Part shown: positions 13,008-24,380 of the stretch, one piece after another
How the letters are laid out: each line of letters begins with the position of its first letter
Position numbering within the stretch: the first letter of the stretch is position 1
DNA from: Bactericera cockerelli
Taxonomy: Eukaryota > Arthropoda > Insecta > Hemiptera > Triozidae
Reading direction: 5' to 3'
Assembly (NCBI GenBank): GCA_024516035.1
Contig: JAMCCL010000138.1
Span: forward strand, 1 to 64,000
Length of the DNA stretch: 64,000 bases
Program-made: the position numbers and the translations under genes
Notes under the pieces: generated by a model
The model's input: only the letters and a program-made list of their open reading frames with translations
Database searches by the model: none
What the model was told of the DNA's origin: nothing

Positions 13008-13532
13008 CTGGAATGAAAAAGTCGAGTTTATTCATGAACAATCAGTAAAAACGTATGGAATATGAAAAAAAGGGTTGGAAAATTGTATTCAGAATGGGAA
13101 AAATAAAAAAATTAATTTCTAAAATCAGTACTTAAAAAAAATCGAAAGAGGTATTTTAAAAGAACCAAAAAAAACCCCAAAAAAAAAACTAAAATTAGTT
13201 GCTGGGTAGTTTGACAACGTTAGCTACGGGTTTTATACAACAAAAAACAACCCCAAAAAAATTTTCCCCTGGACTACATTTTTAAATGGTAAAAAAGTGA
13301 CTTTTCATTGTTTATACTTGTACTTTAACAAATTTGGTTTTTAAACTTTAGAAATAATACCCCATTGGTTTATCCGATTTTCCTCATGAAAATTTCCCTC
13401 TCCAAAGAAGTGATTTATATAAGAAAAGAAATGAATTTTCTAAGATGACTTCTAGATCGGTAGGGTATCGAATCCGATGCAACGCTTGTTTTAAAAACAA
13501 AATTTAAAAAAATCAGGGAGTTCCCCTTAAAT

Positions 13533-13670
13533 GGGGACCCCGGGCCCGATGACCTCCTTGTTTGGTTTCCCCTCATATCCAGTGCCAGGCGGGCAATTTC
13601 ACCTGGCATGGTCCGGCAGGAGATGGCAGGCCATCACTGCCCTTTTCTTGTTTTTCCTTTAAATCTCAAG
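13533..13670 (-). CDS. GUCY1B1: Soluble guanylate cyclase beta-1, catalytic exon 2
   Basis: On the minus strand, from about 13,670, a smeared VETVGDKYMAVSGLP-like segment is followed by an in-frame IARLALDM (about 13,570-13,595) and a smeared stretch compatible with MDQAKEV. This is the segment that follows KNPNVYK in beta subunits and precedes the TIGIHSGE exon, which is exactly its position between the flanking exons. The VETVGDKYM part shows A-run smoothing at nearly every codon; IARLALDM is clean. Splice sites are not readable, so both ends are estimates. Confidence 0.75.
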
Positions 13671-13719
13671 GATATAAAATTTTAAATAAAATAATAAAAA
13701 TATAAATAAAAATTTTTCC

Positions 13720-13803
13720 CGACAGTGGAGGAATGATCAGCATTCAAAACCCCTGTCTTTACAAGGGGGGCAAATAATTGCAAGGGCCCCCCAAAAACCC
13801 AAA
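13720..13803 (-). mobile_element. SINE fragment, GAT-tailed family (family B)
   Basis: Intronic fragment in a beta cyclase intron. On the minus strand it reads GGGCCCTTGCAATTATTTG, then a CCTTGTAAAGACAG-like block and a degraded ATTCCTCCACTGTC. The same blocks in the same order occur in the cleaner copies at 32,158-32,282 and 57,098-57,247. Confidence 0.6.
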
Positions 13804-14169
13804 CCAATGTTGATCTACTCCCCGGTTTAAAAGTCCCCCAGCCGATTAAATCAAAAGTTTGCTGTTGCATAATAGGACACGGGGAAAAAAATTTTTCGCC
13901 CTTAACACTTTCAGCCCCAGGTGTACACGGAAGTATCACCTGGCTCTGCGCTATTATGCGTAGTATGAACATGGAGAGTTTCTATAAGACGCTGGTGATA
14001 CTTGTGAGTAACACTTTTATATGTTTAAACATGAGGAATGTGTTGCTCTGGCCTAGCAGTTTTCCAAGAACATGTCAATTTTTTCAGTGAGATGATAGGC
14101 CAGGCCAGTGATACTTTGAAGTATCCCCACATCAAAATCACGCGGGCCCTATGAATGAAAATAGTCGAA

Positions 14170-14436
14170 GTCAGCGTCGAGGCATTTTGAATAACCGGTT
14201 CCTTCAGACCCGAAGTTAAGGGGCATCCAGCGGGGTTAAGACTTGGATGGGTGACCATTCAAATTCTAATTCTGTGACGCTGGCTTTTCGGCCCCCACTC
14301 AGGCTGGGTGAGGTCAATGTGAGTAGCAGGTTTGTGATTTTCCTGCGAATGGAGGGAAAAAACCCCCGTCGTGATATGACCATGGCAGTTAAAAGCGCGT
14401 TAAACCCACTTAAAAAAAAAAAAAAAAAAAAAAAAA
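14170..14436 (+). mobile_element. 5S rRNA-derived SINE
   Basis: Bases 14,170-14,284 resemble a full 5S rRNA: the ends GTCAGCGTC and GACGCTGGC can pair, CGAAGTTAAG lies at the A-box position, and GACTTGGATGGGTGACC matches the C-box region. The 5S-like part is followed by TTTT, a non-5S body of about 125 bases, and an uninterrupted A run (14,412-14,436). A diverged copy of the body without the head lies at 18,965-19,090. A 5S head, unrelated body and A tail define a SINE3-type retroposon rather than a 5S gene. It sits in the intron between catalytic exons 1 and 2 of the beta cyclase, opposite in orientation. Confidence 0.75.
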
Positions 14437-14815
14437 TAGTCGAAAATGCAGGTTGGCGGTGAAAGTGTTAAACAAAAATTTTCCCCTAGAAATCCAGCCT
14501 CAAAAGGTCAAAATATGATACTTTGCAGCACAGTTGAATAATACAAACCCTGTATTTAAAGGCACCTATTTATTTATACATGTAAGTACAATCTGCAAAA
14601 GTGAGCAGAGTTTCTTCTGAAGGTCAATGACTCCTTCAAAATTGCCTAAAACCCCACATCTTTCGGAGGAAAAACCTACTTAAAGTTTCATAGGAAGCTT
14701 AAAATTCAAATCACAAAATTGTGAGTTTCTTTTAAAAAATTTTTGTAGTCCATTAGAAAAAATTTGCATGCCAATTGTCCACCTTGTAAGTTGTCCTACA
14801 TTGTACATGTCCTAC

Positions 14816-15044
14816 CTTGTAAACATTCGGATTTTTCTTAGGGTCCGTGAGAACGTCAAAAGTGGTATATAGCTGATCAAAATGGTCACAATTTCATGGC
14901 GCCTTGGAATCCGTGTGGGTGGCACAGTAGTCGCTGAACCCACTATGCCGGAGAAGAGAAGCGTGACGCTATCGTACCTCTTGGGGGGGATGGTCGTTGT
15001 GACGCAGCTATTGGCAACACTGGGGGCAGACTGAGTAGAGAAGT
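14816..15044 (-). CDS. GUCY1B1: Soluble guanylate cyclase beta-1, catalytic exon 1
   Basis: This is the start of the cyclase catalytic domain of the beta subunit of the nitric-oxide receptor, which makes cGMP as a heterodimer with an alpha subunit. The acceptor CTCCTGTTTCCAG precedes ACTTCTCTACTCAGT (exon start 15,044). The exon reads LLYSV, a smeared LPPSVAN, then the clean run PPKRYDSVTLLFSGIVG and a smeared DYCATHTDSK and MKIVT. It ends with the clean TFDVLTDPKKNPNVYK followed by donor GTAGGA (exon end 14,816). Glycine in FSGIVG, where alpha subunits and homodimeric cyclases have the metal-binding aspartate, identifies beta-1 rather than alpha. Three or four single-base indels interrupt the frame; each sits in a run of identical bases. 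Confidence 0.92.
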
Positions 15045-15542
15045 CTGGAAACAGGAGTTGCATTGGCACAAGGGTGGAGTATGTAAACTGTTGGAAGTCT
15101 GCTTAATATGTTTTTATAAGTTTGAATTGTAGACGTGGTGTGTATCAAATGATAATTTTTGTGATTCCAGCCGGGTTTTTTCCCGGGTTTGGGAAACACA
15201 TTGATTGTAGGTTGAGTAGAGATTGAGAAATCACAAGAGGAATTGAGTTATAGATTACGTTTTATACATAAAAGTACTTCCGTACTTAGAAGTGGGAACT
15301 TATAACAAACAGAAGGGAAGCCGAGAGGTAAGCTCAGTAGCCTGAAAAATGCGATTTTGCGTTGCAAAATCTTGGTATTATATTTTCTTTTAAAAACATT
15401 CATTTTTACAAGAAATTTTTAACAATTAAAACGTGTTCATTTTACATTCGTTTTTACAAGGAAATTCACAGTGTTTTACAAAAAAATATTAATTAGTATT
15501 AATGTTCCAAGCCCCTTTTGGGGTTGATACAAGAGAATATGG
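15045..15542. other. Beta cyclase upstream intron
   Basis: Comparatively clean sequence upstream of the acceptor at 15,045. AT-rich, no recognised coding block or repeat. Confidence 0.5.
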
Positions 15543-15605
15543 GGTTTCAGAGACCCAACTTTGAAATAAAGTTGGTGGAGCCCCATCATACCCCAGCTGT
15601 CCAGG
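15543..15605 (+). mobile_element. SINE family A, 3' fragment
   Basis: Contains CAACTTTGAAATAAAGTTGG, a small hairpin, then GGAG-CCCATCATACCCC-AGCTG. The same blocks in the same order form the 3' half of the complete SINE at 35,370-35,645. No CAA tail remains here. Confidence 0.65.
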
Positions 15606-16566
15606 GGGGTCAAAAATTAAATGTAGTATTGAAATTATGACTATGCAGTTTTTGCCCCCCCCTCCGCCCCCGGTAGTTGTGGTTGTCGTGAAAAAATCCG
15701 GGTTTCCCCTTGTTGTAGCCCGGAACTGCTTAATGGGGAAAGGGCCCCTGGTGGATGTGAGGGGATGTGTGATGAAGGTGGAAATAATAAAAATAAAAAT
15801 AATTTTATTGAAAGAATAATTTTGACAAAGGGCGGATTTATTGCCTGGGAATTTTGATAAAAAACCATGAGGTTTGAAATCGAGGTTTGAAGAAAAATAG
15901 CCGAGTAGTAGTTGATCGAAAAGGGCGGGAATTTAATTGAGGTGTGGTTAAATGGTTTAAAGCATTGATTTAGTGGGGTTTTGGTAGCTGTGACATCCGT
16001 TTTGTGATCAACACAATAAAAATTGATATGTATGTGAAGAAACAAAAATTAAAAATTCGAAAAAATAATTTATCGGAGGCGTTAAATACGTGTAAAAAAA
16101 CCAATTTTGTTGTGGAAACTTCGATTTGGGACATTCGTGATAATAACGCGAACTTTTGCCGGTATGTCGGTCTTTTTGAGTTGGGTGAGTTCGTTGGTTT
16201 CCCGGTAAATGCTCTGAAAAAATAACGTCCAAAATTAGTAGAAAAAAAAATTTTAAATTTTAAATTGCTAATTAATTAAACCCTTCAAAACTTAGCGTAT
16301 TTGAAAAATTAGCTAATTGGAATGAAATGAGGACTGGAAGAAAGTATTCTTCTTTGGAAGAAGAGAAATTTCTTTTGGAAGAAAGAAATTTTTTCCAGTT
16401 TGGTTAACAAAATGGATTTAAAAAATTTTGTTCCCATTTTTTTTTATAGGTTAAGTTTTTTTTTTTTCATTTTTATTTTAAAAGTACCAAAAAACTTTTT
16501 TTTAAAAAAAAAGTGGGAAAGTAAATTGGAAGAAAATGGAAATTTAAAAAATAAAAACCCCTCGAT

Positions 16567-16609
<43 letters not shown>

Positions 16610-18960
16610 ATGTCTTGTGTTTTTTTTCAAAGAAAAAGAAAGGGAATGGGGTATGTGGTTATTCAAAAAATAAAAAAAAAGGCACCTTAAAAAGATTTTT
16701 TGGGGTCTCATTTTACCTCGAGGGTGAGGTCGTCTGATTGAAATGGGTGAGAGGAATATTGAGGTTGATCGGGGACGTTGCCTTTGGGGGAGGGCGGGTA
16801 GCTTTCCCTGCCCCTGTTTGATTTTTGGGGGGGAAACCGAGAGGGAGTTTTTTATTTAGGATTAGAGAAAATATTTGGATGAGGATTTACTTGTTATAAA
16901 TAGGTATGTGGGGAAAAAATGCGATTTTTATTAGAAAATTAATTTTTTTTTCTTAAAAAATCGAAAGTTAAAAGTTATAATTATTTTTTTTAGAAAGTTT
17001 TTATAAAATTTTTTTTGGTCATTAGTTCGAGTATTATTTTTTTTAAAAAAAGAAATTAATTTTTAATTAAAATTAAATATACAGTATGCAAAAGGATTAT
17101 TACTATCATAAAGTTATAAGAAAAATATTAGAGCGCGTGATATTCTGTATGTAAGATTTAATCAATCAATTTATCCGTAAAATGGAAAAACCTGCAAACT
17201 TTGTTAGTGCTCCAAAAATATTATTAAACTGTTGGATAAGTTTTATTTAAATAAATAGAATATTAAAAAATAATAGAATTAAAATTAACCCCAAAAAAAC
17301 TTGTTAAGGCAGTAATCCCCAAGGATTTTTTAGTATCCCCAATCCCCATATACGTATTATTTTCTTCCCCGACTTTTGTCTTCGAATCCCCGGTTTTGTG
17401 GGGGAGGTTTCTCGAACGAAAGTAATGGGGTACGGGCCCCAGAATTGGGTCGTGTACGCGGCCATGTCCCCCAGGAAGGGATGCCGATGGGGGCGTTACC
17501 ACCTGTTAGTGGGTTCGGTAAAAATAAATGGAATGGGAAACCGAAAATGTGGGGGGGAATTTTGGGTTCTGGGGGAAAAAGCCCCTTAAACATACTTGTT
17601 TATCTTGCAGGAAGGGATAAAATACTTTCTCGTATTTAAAAAACCAGACTCTGAGGGGTGTAAAAAAAAGAAACCCCCAAAAAGTAGCTTTGCGAAAAAG
17701 TAAGGGGCCTCTTTTAGAAAATAAAAAACCTATTATCTGAACCCAAAATTCCCCTTTCAAGCTTATTTTTTGTTCAAGTAGCATTTTGTATAAATTATAT
17801 AAACAAAATTTAAATTAAAAATTCTGGAAAAACCCCCCTGGTTAAATTTCCAAAGGAAATGTCTTAGGTTAATTTAAAAAAGGGTTTTTAAAATTAAAGA
17901 TCCCCTTTTTAATATTTTAAAACATGGGGGATATAAAGTGAATTAAATCCAATTTTTGATTCCATAGTTTTTTAAAAATATTTTGATATGGGGTAAGTAT
18001 TATGATAATTTTCCCCCAAATGAAGACGCCAAAAAACTTTGGAGATTTTTTACCCAAAACAAGGAAAAATTTAAAACAAGAATGCCGTTCCCCACAAATG
18101 GAAATTTTTAAAAAGTTTAAAATGACAAGGATTCAATTTTATTTCAAAGTGTGGCAAATTTATGAAAAGTTTTGAAAAGTTCCCCAAAAACAAGGATTAA
18201 TCTTCTTTTGAACCCAGATGAGTTCCCCCAATTTATAAAAGTTTAAAAAATTTTAAAAGCAAGTATTAAATCTTAAATTTAACCCCATGATGGATTCCCC
18301 AAATTTGGAAAGTTTTGAAAATTTCCCCAAAAGACAAGGATTAAATTTATTTCCCCCCAGTGATCCCCAAATTATAAAAAGTTCCCCCGAAAGGTTCTTT
18401 TTTTAACCCCTGGGGCCCCAAAATTTATGAAAAGTTTTAAAAAAGTTCCCCAAGACAAGGTTCAATTTCTTTCCCCCCACTGACCCCAGTTCCCCACAAT
18501 TTGAAAAGTTTTAAAAAGTTCCCCAAAAAAAGGTTTCAATCCCCTAAATTTGGGGGTTTCCCTCTTCCGGCGAGTCTCTTTGTGAAAAATGGACTGGTCA
18601 ACTCCTCTTCGTCTTAGGATTCCATCCCCCTGTGTGGGAGTTGGGGCCCCTGTCGGGAAGTGTAAAGTTCAGGAAAATGTTGTTATAAAATCGTAGTTTG
18701 AAAATGAATTCCTATTGTTATTATGGTCCAAATGTTTTCGGTTGGCAGGCTCCCATATGTTGGGGGGGAAGTTGGGTGGAAGAGCTAATTTTGGAAAATC
18801 CCCCCTTTAAAGATAAGAAATAAAAATAAAAAAAATGTAATTTTTCCCCCTTTGGGCCAATAATTATTTAAATATTTAAAGCGGGTTTAAGGCTTGTTGA
18901 ATAATATTTCTTCTGTTTGAATTTAAGCAATGAGCAAATTTTAGGACTTTGCCCTTTAAA
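15606..18960. other. Noisy DNA, no confident gene
   Basis: Homopolymer-smoothed AT-rich sequence with a 37-base A run ending near 16,609. Upstream exons of the beta cyclase (H-NOX, PAS-like and coiled-coil segments) would be expected on the minus strand somewhere from here to beyond 23 kb. Only a weak candidate, 17,360-17,590, was found and is listed separately. Confidence 0.5.
17360..17590 (-). other. Weak candidate for a beta cyclase HNOBA exon
   Basis: A minus-strand frame reads a HLFLP-NPLTGG-PIGIP-like segment, followed further on by PLLSFEKP. These loosely echo the beta-subunit order LFLCSP, DDLTRRG, YISDIP, LVLLSEQFE that precedes the catalytic domain. The region has the right strand and lies upstream of catalytic exon 1. 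However, a twelve-base gap would be needed between LFLP and LTGG, and most aligned residues differ. It could be chance. Confidence 0.22.
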
Positions 18961-18964
18961 AATT

Positions 18965-19090
18965 CGAGAATTGTGATGGGGCTTTTAGGCCACATCAGAT
19001 GAGTGAGGTTAATTTGAGTATTTTTTTATGAATTTCGGGGAGGGGGGTAAACCCCGCTTTTAATTGCTTTGGGAAAGCAAAATAAACCCC
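18965..19090 (+). mobile_element. Body fragment of the 5S-derived SINE
   Basis: Reads GGCTTTTAGGCC, then a GTGAGGTTAATTTGAGTA block and a GAATTTCGGGGAGG block, matching the order CTGGCTTTTCGGCC, GTGAGGTCAATGTGAGTA, GAATGGAGGG in the SINE at 14,285-14,380. The 5S-like head is absent. Confidence 0.5.
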
Positions 19091-22000
19091 CCCCCCAAAG
19101 AAAAGGTCAATTCCAAAACCTTACAGGGTCGGTCACTCAAAAAAAGTTTTTTTTTTCTTAGAGAGTTTTGACCTGTAGCGAACAAAAAACCCGATCCCCC
19201 GGGAAAATTTAAAATAGGTTCCTAAATTTTTAAACGAGGTAGGGGTTTTGTTTAAAAATGAAAAATTTATCGTTGCAATAGTTGGGGGAGTGCATGGTGT
19301 CAAGGGTTAACCCCCAGTAGGTAATCAGGTGGTAGGCATCCGTTGGTTTTGAATTTCCAGTGCACGAATTTTTTGTTATTGATTTTGTGCCCACAAATTA
19401 AAAAGACTTGGGGTTAGGTGGTAGAAAATATTGGATTCCCTCCCGGGTGGTTCCCTTCATAAAGAGTATTATTTTATTTTTTATTATAAGGTATGAAAGG
19501 TTTTCATATTTACCGTGAACAAATTCCCCGTATTTTTTATTTGCGTTTCCCGATGACAATGTGTTGGCCGGCCCCGCGGAATAATAGTGAACAAAAGGGT
19601 CCTCGTCAGTTTGTGAGCGGGGGTGACGGGAAGGGAAAAAGGGTTTAGGGGGGAGGGGGGAAATAAAAAGGGGAAAAATTTAAAGGGGGGGAAAAAAAAT
19701 TTAAAATTTAAAAAGAAAAAAAGGGGGGGGGTTTTTTGGGGCCCCCGGGAAAAATTTTAAAAAAAAAGGGGGGTTAAAATTTAAAAAGACGGGAAAAAGG
19801 GGGGGGTTCCCTTTTAATTTTTTTTTCATTCCCCCCTATCCCTTTGGGTTTTTTTCAAAAAAAAAAAAACCCTTTCCCCTGAAATCCCGGGGTTTAAAAA
19901 AAATTTCCGGCCCCCTTTAGGGGGTTTGGGTTGGGTTTTTTTGGGGGGGGGGGGGTTTTTTTTTTTTGGGGGGTTTTTTTTTTTTTTTCGGGGGAAAAAT
20001 TTTTCCCCCAAAGCGAAAAGGAAAAATTTTTAAAAAACTTTGGGGGGAATTTTTTGTTTAAAAAAAAAAGTAAAAAAATTCAAATAGGGAACCCTTTTTC
20101 CTGGCAGGGGGAGTTTTTAAAATTTGGATTGGGTATTAAAAATTTTTAATATTATAAATTATAAATTCCCCGGAAAAAATTAAAAAAAAATAAATTTAAA
20201 AAGAATTTTAAAAAATTAAAAAACAGAAAGAAATTTTTTTAATTTTTTTATTTTTTTAACTGAGAAAAAAGGGGGGTTTTCAAAACCCCCCAAAAAAAAC
20301 CAAATTTTGCAAGAAATTTGGCAAAAAAAAAATTTTGGAAAAGCGGTTTTGGGTATTGGCCCGGGTTTTAAATAAGGAAAAATTTTTAAAAAGGGGTTGT
20401 TTATATTAAAATTTAAAAATTTCGGTTTTTTCAATTTTTTTTTATTTGTCTGTCATGGGCTGGAATAAAAATCAGAAATCTTTTTTTTGACCTAAAAATA
20501 GGGGGTTGCAATGTTTTCACCTTAATTCCTGGTTTTTAATTTTAAGGGTTTTTTTTTTTGGGGGTTTTTGATAATAAAGGTTAAATGTTTTGAAGTTACG
20601 ACTCGGGAAATTATATCCCAAATTTCCGGAGGGGGGTTTTTAAAATTTTCAGATTTAAATTTTAAAATTTGGAGTATTTTTGTATACGAAGTTTACCTTA
20701 AAATTGGGGCAAAAAAATTTTAAATGTTAGTTTTTTTTGGATTTAAAGAGTAAAACATTTGATGAAATTGAAAAAAGAAAAAGAAAAATTCTGGGCGGGG
20801 GCCTTAGGGTTATTATTCTTGTAGAAGGGAGAGGTGGTCATTCAGTTGCTCCTTCGGGGACGAAAAGCAAAAAAAAAAAAATGCAAAAATTGGGCAAAAA
20901 AAAAAAAAGCTCCCTTTATTTTTGGGAAAAAAATTTTTTCCAGGGACTAAAAATTTTTTTCTTTTTTTTTTTTTAAATTAAAATTTTAAAGTCTGGAGCA
21001 AAAATTATTTGTTTTAATGGTTTGGGTTGAAAAATTAAATAGTTTTTTTTTATTTTTGACCTATTAAAAAATGTTATGGTAAAAAATCTTTGGTTATAAT
21101 TGTTTTTTTAAAAAAAAAAAATTTTTTTTAAAGAAAAAAGAAATATTTAAAAAATTTAAAAATTTATTTAGGGTTTTTTTTGTGATTATTTCCATTTTAG
21201 GCCCCCCATTTTGGGTTTTTTTCCGGTTTTTAAATAAATTTTATATTTATTTTTGGTATATTCCTGTTTTTTTGGGGCAGAAAATTTATTTTTTTTGATT
21301 TTTAAAAATTTATTTTAAACCAAAAAAAGGGGAAAAAAAGCTCGGTGGGGGGTTAAAAAAAGGGGTGAAAAATTGGCTTTTTCCCCGAATTTTTACTCCT
21401 TTTAAAACAGGGGAAAGGGAATTTTTACCTGGGGAAACGTTTGGAAAAACCCCAATTTAAAATAAATTTAAATTTCTTTAAAAAAAACTTTTTAAAAAAA
21501 TTAAAAAAAAATTTTTCCCTAAACAAAAGTTCACTTTTAAAATTTTTCGTTTTAAATATTTGAAAAAAAAGTCAGGGATATTGACGGTATAAACAAAAAA
21601 TTTAAAAAAAGTTTTGAATTAAAAAGGGGTTAAATAATTTTTGGTAAAATTATTTATTTTGAAGATTCCCTATTTTGTTTAAAATTTTTTTAAATTAATT
21701 AAAGAATTTATAAAAAATTTAAAGAAAAAAAAAAAAGAAAAAAAACAGAATTTAAGTTTAAAATTTAAAAAAAAAAAAATAAAATTTTTTTTTTTTTAAA
21801 GAAACCAAAATTTTAGGCCAGAAAATATTTGTTTTTTAATTAAATTCTTTTTTTTTTAATTCCGCCAAAAATTTTTTTCAAAAAGTATTTTTTTCCAATT
21901 TGGGGCCCTAAAAAAAAAAAAATTTTTTAGGTTGAAAGGGAGGGTAATTTTACCAATACCTTTCAGGGGGATTTTCTTAATAAATAAAGGTATGTACAAA

Positions 22001-23080
22001 TAATTTTAAACGTTCTTTTTTTAAAAAAAGATAAAAATTTTAAATTTCTCTAAAAGAAAATTTTTAAATTAGAACTTAAGAAAATATTTATGACCTATAT
22101 AAAGGGGGTTTTTTTATGGTTATATGAAAAAATTTTTCTGTTTTTTTTTAAAAATATTTTATTTTAAAAAATTTAATTTAAATTTTTTCGCCATGGGTTT
22201 AAAATAAATTTATAAGGTAAAATTTTCCCCCTAATCGCTCCCCGAAAATTTTTTAAAAAGTTTTTGGGAAAAATTTAAAATAAAAAAAGAAAAAAAAAGA
22301 TTTCTGAAAAGAGAAATTGATTATTTTAAAAAATGAAAAGGAAAAGAAAAAAGGGAAAAATTTTTTCCCATTTTGGGGAAACAAAAAATTTTTGGGAAAA
22401 TAAGAAAAGTAAATCAATTTTTTTGTACTAAAATTTTTTGAAACTTTTTGCGATTATTTTTTTTTTTTGCTAAAATAAAATTTACATTTTTTGTTTTATT
22501 AAATTTTTAAAATATTTTTTTTTGGGGTTGAATAGGAAATTTTTTAAAAAATTTTTCCAAAAATGAAAAGTACCTTTTAAAATAAAAAGGATTTATTTTT
22601 ATTTTTTCAAATTAATTTAACTGTTTTTTTTTTTTTTTAAAAAAAGGTTTTTAAAATTTAAAGAAAAATTTATGGGGAAACTATCGACCTATAAGTTGGA
22701 AAAATTAAAAGAAATTTTAAAATTTTTTTAAATTAAAAATTTTTTTGAAATTTTTTTTGGAAATAAATTGTTGTTTTTTTAGGAAAAATTTTTTTTTTTC
22801 AAAAGAAAATTTTTTTTAATCTGGATTTTTAAAAAAAAAATTTTATTTTTTGAAAATTGGGGAAAAAAACTTTTTAAAAAAAAGGGGTTTGGGATTTTTA
22901 AATGAAAAAAAAAGCGGAAAAAAAAGGGTTTTTATAAGGGGCTTTTTTACAAGGATAAAAAACAAAAAAAAAAAGGGAAAAAATTCCCCGGGGAATTTTT
23001 AAAAGGGGGGGAAAAAATTTTTAAAAAAAAAAAGGCCCTTGGTTAAAAAATTTTTTTTGGGGTTTTTTTTTTAAAATAAA
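19091..23080. other. Extreme homopolymer-rich, low-confidence sequence
   Basis: Runs of A, T, G and C dominate, for example about 19,640-20,000 and 20,900-23,080. Word diversity is far lower than anywhere else in the window. No coding block, RNA or repeat could be identified. The texture changes abruptly to normal sequence at about 23,080. Confidence 0.8.
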
Positions 23081-23528
23081 TAATTTGGATTACGTAAAAA
23101 AAATCTTTTTATATTGTATTGCTATCTTCTCAACAGTGAACTAATTAGTACAGCGCAAAACCAAGATTAGTTTACTCTCATAAAAAGCTGAGTCGATTTT
23201 ACAACAAAAAAGGACTTAAAATTCAGCTTTAATAGAATCTTAAAGGAAACCTTCTCATCCGGTAATTTAATGACTGAAAATGATTTAATAGCCCCATAAA
23301 AAAGATGAACCCTGGCTTGAAAGCTCAAATTTTAATTAAAAGCAAATATAAATATAAACCGCCTTTACAATACATAATAGTATGTATGTACCGTGTAACA
23401 ACATAATTTCTGTGGTAAACTTGTGAATCTTTTTACGATTATTTTTTAACCTTTAATTGTGTTTTCCTAGAATTGTGTGTGAAGTGCAAGATTGTGTCCT
23501 TATGCAATAATATTGGTCAGCAAAAATA

Positions 23529-23759
23529 TCAATAAAGAGATTTTTCAAATGTTATTCTTCTAGAATAATATTTCTCATAATAGTTAAGAATGTCATAATT
23601 TCTTAAAATACCAACACCATGCTCCTGGGAGTCCTTGGTAAGGTTTTGTAAAATGTGGTTATCTTGTGGTGTGATCCATTTCTTGGAACTATGTGATTTC
23701 TTAATGCACAGATTTCCTGCAGATGTAAAATAAGTTCGTGCATGATCATCCATAACCAT
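23529..23759 (-). CDS. Possible 3'-terminal exon of an unknown gene
   Basis: On the minus strand a good acceptor (pyrimidine-rich stretch ending TTTCTTATACAG, at 23,760) precedes 76 in-frame codons starting ATGGTTATGG and ending in TGA at 23,529-23,531. The predicted peptide is hydrophilic, with no membrane segment; it contains HILQNLTKDSQEHGVG and ends NYYEKYYSRRITFEKSLY. A variant poly(A) signal ATTAAA lies about 75 bases downstream on the same strand. I do not recognise the protein. Clean sequence, balanced residue use and the acceptor favour a real exon; no upstream partner exon was found. It could instead be a chance frame. Confidence 0.35.
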   Translation of the reverse strand: MVMDDHARTYFTSAGNLCIKKSHSSKKWITPQDNHILQNLTKDSQEHGVGILRNYDILNYYEKYYSRRITFEKSLY

Positions 23760-23839
23760 CTGTATAAGAAATACCAAACATCAAAAGAAAGAAAATAAAA
23801 AAAACACTGCCAATTATGGACACAATACTTCCTCGTGAT

Positions 23840-24380
23840 TGTTTCACATTGTTAACACGTGCCAATTTTGAGATTTTATACAAAATTTATTGTATCTCCA
23901 AAACGACTGAACCGATTTTCTTCAAATTTGATTTATATGGTATAATATCGTTTTTTCTACATTCTAGATTCCACAAAAAATTCTGTATCGGCAAGTCGTG
24001 GTCCTTATTTTTTGACTTTTTTGTCCAAAATTTCGGATTTTCTTATATATCAGAGTCAAATTATAATTAATTTAAAAATAAATATAAAAAATACTTGAGT
24101 AAAACAGTAATATGCATATTCTTACAAAATTTCATCAAAATCGGGTGTATCGTTCACGAGATATAAGCGTTTAAGTAAAAAGTTAGTGGTCAGGCGCATG
24201 GTCTCTTTCACCCAGAGCCGCCAGTTTGAATTCAATGAATTTAAAATGGGACCATCTACAGAATGTCTCCTAGATATGTGCAAAATTTCAACAAAATCGG
24301 TCGAGTAGTTTCTGAGATTTGCGCGTTACAAGGAATCATTTTAACAGACCGACGGATCGACAGACCGACAGACGGACACA
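23840..24380 (+). repeat. Dispersed repeat with AAATCGGTCGAGTAG and GACAGACGGACA
   Basis: Contains CGACTGAACCGATTTTCTTC near 23,900, AAATTTCATCAAAATCGGG near 24,128, AACAAAATCGGTCGAGTAGT near 24,290 and a GACCGACAGACGGACA end at 24,360-24,376. Phrases of this kind recur in repetitive DNA of many arthropods, from memory. I cannot assign a class, and there is no coding capacity. Confidence 0.5.

Noticed and set aside
14170..14284. Functional 5S rRNA gene
   Set aside because: Several conserved positions are lost, and it is joined to a SINE body and poly(A).
16004..16232. Overlapping 73- and 74-codon frames, one with YRE and KKTD residues reminiscent of the beta cyclase linker
   Set aside because: Only a handful of scattered residues agree, and no splice donor follows at the expected codon.
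19826..20434. Lys/Pro/Phe-rich frames
   Set aside because: They lie in homopolymer artefact sequence.
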